From the NCBI GenBank assembly GCA_900554085.1, contig USGA01000004.1, positions 1 through 17,253 on the forward strand: a stretch of DNA of 17,253 nt, in the 5' to 3' direction. The stretch is from an uncultured Clostridia bacterium (GTDB lineage Bacteria; Bacillota; Clostridia; Christensenellales; CAG-917). The first letter of the stretch is position 1, and the number at the start of each line of letters is the position of its first letter. Below are positions 13,489 to 17,253 of this stretch, piece after piece. Under the pieces are notes generated by a model, which was not told where the DNA came from, ran no database searches, and saw only the letters and a program-made list of their open reading frames with translations. A program made the position numbers and the translations under genes.

Positions 13489-14235
13489 TCAGAAATTGAC
13501 GACCTTGGAGAAATCCTCGGCTTTGAGGGACGCGCCGCCGATGAGACCGCCGTCGATTTCGGGCATAGCCATAAGTTCGGACGCATTCTTGGGATTCATA
13601 CTGCCGCCGTACTGGATACGCACTCTTTCCTCGGCGCACTTGGGGCAATAGAGTTCCGCCATAGTGTCGCGGATAACCTTGATTGTGTCGTTGGCGTCCT
13701 GAGCGGTAGCAGTCTTGCCGGTGCCGATTGCCCACACGGGTTCGTACGCGATGACGATGTTGTCGAGTTCGTCCTTGTCGATGTCCTTGAAAGCGGCCTT
13801 GGTCTGACGGGTAACGACCTCCGCAGTCTTGCCGCTCTCGCGCTCTTCGAGCAATTCGCCCACGCAGATGATGGGTTTGAGGCCCGCGGCAAGCGCAGCC
13901 TTGACGCGCATATTCACGGTTTCGTCGGTCTCGCCGAAATACTGTCTTCTCTCGCTGTGGCCGATGATGACGTATTCCACGCCGAGTTCGGTGAGCATTT
14001 TCGCGCTGATTTCGCCCGTGAAAGCACCTTTTTCCGCCCAATGGACGTTCTCGGCGCCCACCTTGATATTGGTGCCTGCGGTCGCTTCGACTGCGGCGGC
14101 AAGGTCGGTGTAAGGGGTGCAGATAACGACGTCGCACTTAGCGTCCTTGACGAGGGGGATAAGGTCTTTGACGAGAGCCTTGGTGTCGGCTATGGTGTTG
14201 TTCATCTTCCAGAAAAATATGACGGGACGGGTCAA
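13489..14235 (-). CDS. tpiA: Triosephosphate isomerase with an aberrant N-terminus
   Basis: 248 residues, full length from the second strand onward. The enzyme interconverts dihydroxyacetone phosphate and glyceraldehyde 3-phosphate. His93 in IGHSERR and the catalytic base Glu165 in AYEPVWAIGTGKT are present, as are the phosphate-binding QYGGS and GGASL. The first strand is abnormal: the usual xxAGNWKMN is replaced by VIFFWKMN, so the catalytic Asn just before WK is missing while Lys10 is kept. The only in-frame starts are TTG at 14235 (a TGA stands four codons upstream) and ATG at 14205, which would remove Lys10; neither has a proper Shine-Dalgarno sequence. A strong hairpin ends 5 nt before the TTG. 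A CPKC motif (197-200) is also unusual. Family is certain; whether this copy is active is doubtful, or the 5' end is misassembled. Confidence 0.88.
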   Translation of the reverse strand: MTRPVIFFWKMNNTIADTKALVKDLIPLVKDAKCDVVICTPYTDLAAAVEATAGTNIKVGAENVHWAEKGAFTGEISAKMLTELGVEYVIIGHSERRQYFGETDETVNMRVKAALAAGLKPIICVGELLEERESGKTAEVVTRQTKAAFKDIDKDELDNIVIAYEPVWAIGTGKTATAQDANDTIKVIRDTMAELYCPKCAEERVRIQYGGSMNPKNASELMAMPEIDGGLIGGASLKAEDFSKVVNF

Positions 14236-14239
14236 ACAA

Positions 14240-14273
14240 GGGGTTCAGCGCGCCGATTTGAGCGTTGAACCCC
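14240..14273 (-). promoter_or_regulatory. Hairpin between pgk and tpiA
   Basis: On the minus strand, GGGGTTCA pairs with TGAACCCC; past one mismatch the stem continues 3 more pairs (CGC/GCG) around a 10-nt loop. It is followed by TTGTTT, too short a T-tract for a strong terminator. It sits 17 nt after the pgk stop and 5 nt before the tpiA TTG, where a ribosome binding site would be expected. Confidence 0.6.
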
Positions 14274-14290
14274 CGTTTTCGCGATTTGCA

Positions 14291-15589
14291 TTATTTGTCG
14301 TTGAGGCAGGCAATGCCGGGAAGCACTTTACCCTCGAGGAACTCGAGAGAGGCGCCGCCACCCGTCGAAATGTGGGTCATCTTGTCGGCATAACCGAGTT
14401 GTGCCACCGCCGCCGCGCTGTCGCCGCCGCCGATGATGGTCACCGCGTCGGTCTCCGCGAGTGCCGCCGCAACCGCCTTGGTGCCATTTGCGAAGTTCTC
14501 CATTTCGAACACGCCCATAGGTCCGTTCCAGACCACGGTCTTGGCTTTGCTGATTTCCTCGCTGTACGCCTTGACAGTCTCGGGACCTATGTCAAGCCCC
14601 ATCCAGCCGTCGGGAATGTCGCCCGCGACAACCTGCGTGTTTGCGTCGTTGCTGAACGCGTCGGCTATAACGTTGTCGACGGGCAGCATAAGTTTGACGC
14701 CTTTCTCCTCGGCTTTTGCCATAAGGCTCTTCGCGAGTTCGATTTTGTCCTCTTCAAGCAGACTGTTGCCGACCTTGTAGCCCATTGCCGCGCGGAAAGT
14801 ATACGCCATTCCGCCGCCGATGATGAGCGCGTCGCACTTGTTGATGAGGTTGTCGATTACGCCGATTTTGTCGGAGACCTTGGCACCGCCGAGAATGGCG
14901 ACGAAAGGACGGGCGGGATTCTCAACCGCACCGCCGAGGAATTTGAGTTCCTTTTCGATGAGGAAGCCGCTGACTGCCACGGGGGCGAATCCGTACTGAA
15001 CTATTCCCGCGGTGGTCGCGTGGGCACGGTGTGCCGTACCGAAAGCGTCGTTTACGTAAACGTCGCAGAAATCGGCGAGTTTTCTGCACAGTTCTTCGCT
15101 GTTTTTCTCCTCGCCCGCATCGAAACGGGTGTTTTCGAGCAGCACGCACTCACCGTCCTTGAGTGCCGCAACCTTGGCGTGCGCGTCGTCGCCCACGAGG
15201 TCGGTGGCGAACGTCACTTTGCCGGGGAAAATTTGAGCGAGTCTGTCCGCAACGGGCTTGAGCGAGAACTTCTTGGGGTCGTTCTTGAGAGCCTTGGCGA
15301 TATACTCTTCCTTGGCTTTTGCCTGCTCTTCCGCGGGCAGAGCCTCCACCGCTTTCTTCTCTTTCTTGGTGAGACCGAAGCCGGGGGTGAAGATGTTGTG
15401 CGGCTTGCCGAGGTGGGAGCAAAGGATAACTTTTGCGCCGTGCTCCATAAGATACTTGATGGTGGGAAGGGCGCCGTTGATGCGGTTTTCGTCGGTGATA
15501 ACGCCGTCGACCATAGGAACGTTGAAATCGACGCGGGTAAGGCACTTCTTGCCCTTGACGTCGATATCCTTGATAGTCATTTTGCTCAT
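14291..15589 (-). CDS. pgk: Phosphoglycerate kinase with an insertion in the N-domain
   Basis: 432 residues. The enzyme transfers the phosphate of 1,3-bisphosphoglycerate to ADP, yielding ATP and 3-phosphoglycerate. RVDFNVP (19-25), SHLGKP (58-63), ENTRFDAGEEKN (152-163), VNDAFGTAHRAHAT (179-192), GGAKVSDKI (234-242) and the C-terminal GGGDSAAAV and STGGGASLE are the expected substrate and nucleotide motifs. ATG at 15589 has AAGGAGA about 7 nt upstream. Most bacterial PGKs have some 390-400 residues. Here about 37 extra residues lie between SHLGKP and SLKPVA, forming a charged, helix-like segment (KKEKKAVEALPAEEQAKAK) near the 3-phosphoglycerate side. The gene leads the pgk-tpiA unit. gap, often placed upstream in Bacillota, is absent here. 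Confidence 0.95.
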   Translation of the reverse strand: MSKMTIKDIDVKGKKCLTRVDFNVPMVDGVITDENRINGALPTIKYLMEHGAKVILCSHLGKPHNIFTPGFGLTKKEKKAVEALPAEEQAKAKEEYIAKALKNDPKKFSLKPVADRLAQIFPGKVTFATDLVGDDAHAKVAALKDGECVLLENTRFDAGEEKNSEELCRKLADFCDVYVNDAFGTAHRAHATTAGIVQYGFAPVAVSGFLIEKELKFLGGAVENPARPFVAILGGAKVSDKIGVIDNLINKCDALIIGGGMAYTFRAAMGYKVGNSLLEEDKIELAKSLMAKAEEKGVKLMLPVDNVIADAFSNDANTQVVAGDIPDGWMGLDIGPETVKAYSEEISKAKTVVWNGPMGVFEMENFANGTKAVAAALAETDAVTIIGGGDSAAAVAQLGYADKMTHISTGGGASLEFLEGKVLPGIACLNDK

Positions 15590-15898
15590 AGGGATTCTCC
15601 TTGTGAAAAGTTGCGCAATGCGCTTTTTTTGTCTGTAGTATTATAGCACACGCCCGCGCGCATAGCAAGAAAATAGTCGGGCGAGAATCACAAATTTCCT
15701 TAGGATAACTTCGCCGCCTCTGCCCCTCAATCCGCAACGGCGCGCACGCGCTCGGAAGCGACGCGTTGCGCCCCGCCTGCGACCGCGCGCCCTGACGGGC
15801 GAACCGCGTCACGACGCACTATGCGCGCCTTTAGAAATTCACTTGGTCGATGAAACCGTGCTGTCTACGAGACGATAAGTACGCCTTGCGAAGAGTTT
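15590..15898. other. Intergenic region between the TM2 gene and pgk
   Basis: 309 bp. The pgk promoter (15640-15668) and its leader occupy the left end; the leader holds the short palindrome GCGCAATGCGC (15613-15623). The rest (about 15670-15898) is G+C-rich with scattered CGCG repeats. I see no gene, no tRNA and no good terminator for the TM2 gene that ends at 15899. Confidence 0.5.
15640..15668 (-). promoter_or_regulatory. Sigma-A-type promoter of pgk-tpiA with extended -10
   Basis: On the minus strand, TTGCTA (15663-15668), a 17-nt spacer, then TATAAT (15640-15645) preceded by TG one base before it. The consensus -10 plus the TG extension suggests strong expression, as expected for a glycolytic gene. 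The start would be near 15633, giving a leader of about 44 nt. Confidence 0.85.
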
Positions 15899-16261
15899 TC
15901 AATATGCGTATCCCGCAGGTGCGGAAATGGCCGTCATAATGGCTTCCATATTGACCTGCCTCGCTTTTTTATAACACAAAAAGATGTCGATAAGCGGCCA
16001 CAGTCCCAGCGTCAGCCAGCCGAAAAGCAGTTTTGCAATGCCCAGCCCGATGTCGCCGACATAGAATCTGTCGATTCCCAGACCGCCGAGAAAAATCGAC
16101 AGCACAACGGTTATACCCGCCGACTTCACCGGCAATGTTATCAGATAATCGAACATATTGTCGGGTGCCGTGCGCAATGCGTTCCCCACGGCGAAAGCCG
16201 ACCCCGAGGGCAAGTCCTCGGAAAAGCGTGCAAGCAACGCCACCACCTTGTCTTCGGTCAT
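15899..16261 (-). CDS. TM2-domain membrane protein
   Basis: 120 residues. ATG at 16261 with GGAGGAG at 16264-16270. The frame is open much further upstream, but that extension lacks a start with a ribosome binding site and contains the gene's own promoter (16337-16365), so the short form is right. Residues about 1-50 are soluble and helical (MTEDKVVALLARF); then two membrane helices flank a short turn: ITVVLSIFLGGLGIDRFYVG and GIAKLLFGWLTLGLWPLIDI. GxxGxDRFYxGxxxxGxxKL is the TM2 signature. A short basic tail follows (CYKKARQVN). TM2 proteins are widespread in Bacillota, and their biochemical role is mostly unknown. It is transcribed independently of trmL, which ends in a terminator. Confidence 0.82.
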   Translation of the reverse strand: MTEDKVVALLARFSEDLPSGSAFAVGNALRTAPDNMFDYLITLPVKSAGITVVLSIFLGGLGIDRFYVGDIGLGIAKLLFGWLTLGLWPLIDIFLCYKKARQVNMEAIMTAISAPAGYAY

Positions 16262-16336
16262 AACTCCTCCCGCGACGTCCTGCAGTCGTGTCGCTCCGCT
16301 CGAAACCGAGACGGCAAGTAGAACGTCGTCAATATA

Positions 16337-16365
16337 ATAATAATCCACGCCGCAAAAGGTGTCAA
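16337..16365 (-). promoter_or_regulatory. Sigma-A-type promoter of the TM2 gene
   Basis: On the minus strand, TTGACA (16360-16365), a 17-nt spacer and TATTAT (16337-16342). The start would be near 16330, with a leader of about 70 nt to the ATG at 16261. It decides the start codon of the TM2 gene. Confidence 0.8.
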
Positions 16366-16413
16366 TGGGCACGGACGCCGCCTCTCCTGCACTCGCCGCA
16401 ACAAGCAACTTGC

Positions 16414-16436
16414 CCGTAACAAATTGTCCGTAACAA
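16414..16436. repeat. Two direct repeats CCGTAACAA at a 14-nt period
   Basis: Identical 9-mers at 16414-16422 and 16428-16436 (TTGTTACGG on the minus strand), about 50-70 bp upstream of the TM2 promoter's -35. Two sites alone cannot show a binding protein; they may be coincidental. Confidence 0.35.
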
Positions 16437-16543
16437 GCGGACGGATTGCGCCACGCTTTCTCCCCGCCTATCGCAACACGAAAAGTGCAATATCTCCGTA
16501 CACGATTCGTGCTTATTGAAAAATCGCAAGCAAACAGAGCAAT

Positions 16544-16570
16544 AAAAAGGCGAAAGGAGTTTCCTTTCGC
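16544..16570 (-). terminator. Rho-independent terminator of trmL
   Basis: On the minus strand, GCGAAAGG, loop AAACT, then CCTTTCGC, followed by CTTTTT: an 8-bp perfect stem with a U-tract, 28-54 nt after the trmL stop. Confidence 0.85.
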
Positions 16571-16597
16571 ACAAAAAAACGCTACGTACGAGTCCAA

Positions 16598-17137
16598 TCA
16601 GAAGCGGGTCAAATGTCCCGCCTCGGCGAGCCCGCAAAACCCGTTCTGCCGCAGCGCTTCGTAAACTGCCACGGCAACCGAGTTGGAAAGATTGAGCGAG
16701 CGAGCCTCCGCCCGCATAGGTATACGAACCGTGTTTTCATAATTGGAGCGCAAAAGTTCCTCGGGCAGACCTTTGGTCTCCTTGCCGAAAATCAGGAAAT
16801 CGCCCTCGCGGTAAGAGGGCGCGTCGTACCTATTTGCAGCCTTAGTTGAAAAGAAATAAAAAGAAGGCGCCCCCTCCGCACGACCGAGCGCGAAGGTTCC
16901 GTCGACCTCGACGAATCTTCCCGCGGCGTTCCGCACAAAGAAATCGGCAAGATTCTCGTAGACGACAAAATCGGTCAGGTGCCAGTAATCAAGCCCCGCA
17001 CGCTTCAGGGCGCGGTCGGATATGTCGAATCCGAGCGGTTTTACAAGATGCACCTTGCACCCCGTCGCCGCCGCGGTTCTCACAATGTTGCCCGTGTTCT
17101 GAGGTATCTCGGGCTCAACCAGAACAATATTAAACAT
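16598..17137 (-). CDS. trmL: tRNA (cytidine/uridine(34)-2'-O)-methyltransferase
   Basis: 179 residues, a SPOUT-class (trefoil-knot) methyltransferase that methylates the ribose of the wobble nucleotide of certain tRNA-Leu species with S-adenosylmethionine. MFNIVLVEPEIPQNTGNIVR at the start is the hallmark N-terminus; GFDISDRALKRAGLDYW, FLIFGKETKGLPEELL (114-129) and the knot segment VRIPMRAEARSLNLSNSVAV (137-156) complete the family pattern. ATG at 17137 was chosen because the homologous start is there; the frame stays open to the window edge, and the nearest purine-rich site (GGGAGA) is about 15 nt upstream, so the ribosome binding site is poor. The protein is slightly longer than the usual 150-160 residues. 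Assignment as TrmL is strong. Confidence 0.9.
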   Translation of the reverse strand: MFNIVLVEPEIPQNTGNIVRTAAATGCKVHLVKPLGFDISDRALKRAGLDYWHLTDFVVYENLADFFVRNAAGRFVEVDGTFALGRAEGAPSFYFFSTKAANRYDAPSYREGDFLIFGKETKGLPEELLRSNYENTVRIPMRAEARSLNLSNSVAVAVYEALRQNGFCGLAEAGHLTRF

Positions 17138-17253
17138 AGTGAATTTTTTTATCTCCCTCGTTTTTCGCGCACCGCCCAATTCCCCGAGCCGTTCCCGACA
17201 CGCATTCGGAGACTTCAAATCCGCGGCAGTCCGTCGGTCGTCTTCAAGAACGA
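17138..17253 (-). other. Upstream edge of trmL
   Basis: 116 bp to the window edge. The minus-strand frame is open here and joins the trmL frame, but its sequence (LEDDRRTAADLKSPNACRE) is unlike TrmL and could be the end of an overlapping upstream gene or untranslated. No clear promoter was seen. It cannot be resolved without the next bases. Confidence 0.3.

Larger units (their letters stand above)
16262..16597. other. Intergenic region between trmL and the TM2 gene
   Basis: 336 bp. It holds the trmL terminator (16544-16570), the TM2 promoter (16337-16365) and a pair of 9-nt direct repeats CCGTAACAA (16414-16422, 16428-16436) at a 14-nt period upstream of that promoter. The reading frame across it on the minus strand is open but lacks a credible start. 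Confidence 0.5.

Noticed and set aside
14240..14273. True terminator between pgk and tpiA
   Set aside because: The stem is strong but the T-tract after it is short and interrupted (TTGTTTG), so full termination is unlikely; reported as a hairpin instead.
14117..15646. 509-codon plus-strand frame opposite pgk and tpiA
   Set aside because: Shadow of pgk; low-complexity translation without domains or a ribosome binding site.
16262..16597. N-terminal extension of the TM2 protein to a TTG at 16597
   Set aside because: The extension contains the trmL terminator and a consensus promoter; the ATG at 16261 has a strong ribosome binding site and matches where TM2 proteins of this type begin.

Overview
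The window looks like a chromosomal contig from an uncultured Gram-positive anaerobe of the class Clostridia (Bacillota), probably gut-associated. This is inferred from strong GGAGG ribosome binding sites, sigma-A-type promoters with 17-nt spacers, many rho-independent terminators, a pgk-tpiA-gpmI glycolytic cluster, an InlB-type repeat, Big_2 (Ig-like) surface domains and a radical-SAM 'mobile pair' gene. I cannot fix the genus.

Layout. (1) 1-460: no gene seen; a perfect 12-bp hairpin and one good promoter. (2) 461-2233 (+): a membrane-anchored, secreted GH39-like glycoside hydrolase. (3) 2232-3931 (+): debris of a mobile element, made of the C-terminal end of a MarR regulator, one intact radical SAM protein of the mobile-pair type, and the C-terminal end of a large serine recombinase, closed by two look-alike terminators. 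(4) 3920-9194 (-): an apparent operon of ABC ATPase, 12-TM ABC-2 permease and an 894-residue membrane-anchored surface protein with Ig-like and beta-helix-like parts. (5) 9298-9741 (-): a small membrane protein of unknown function, then a 354-bp divergent control region with nested palindromes. (6) 10096-11511 (+): a CPA2 Na+/H+ antiporter-like protein, ending in a bidirectional terminator. (7) 11666-15589 (-): lower glycolysis, pgk-tpiA under one promoter and gpmI under its own. (8) 15899-17137 (-): a TM2-domain protein and the tRNA methyltransferase TrmL.

How the genes relate. PGK, TIM and phosphoglycerate mutase act in triose and lower glycolysis; gap and eno are not in the window. The ABC pair and surface protein are spaced like one transcription unit (3-nt and 25-nt gaps), so the exporter and the surface protein are probably co-expressed. 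The hydrolase may now drive the orphan radical SAM gene, because only a truncated regulator lies between them.

The points most worth a second look are: (a) tpiA, which lacks an ATG start, a Shine-Dalgarno sequence and the catalytic Asn of the usual GNWKMN motif, and starts 5 nt after a strong hairpin; (b) the half-lost radical-SAM mobile pair; (c) the ABC/surface-protein operon, preceded by a terminator and a 14-bp palindrome with no clear promoter between them; (d) the palindromic promoter region upstream of the small membrane protein. I saw no tRNA, rRNA or CRISPR array. I found no convincing wholly new system.
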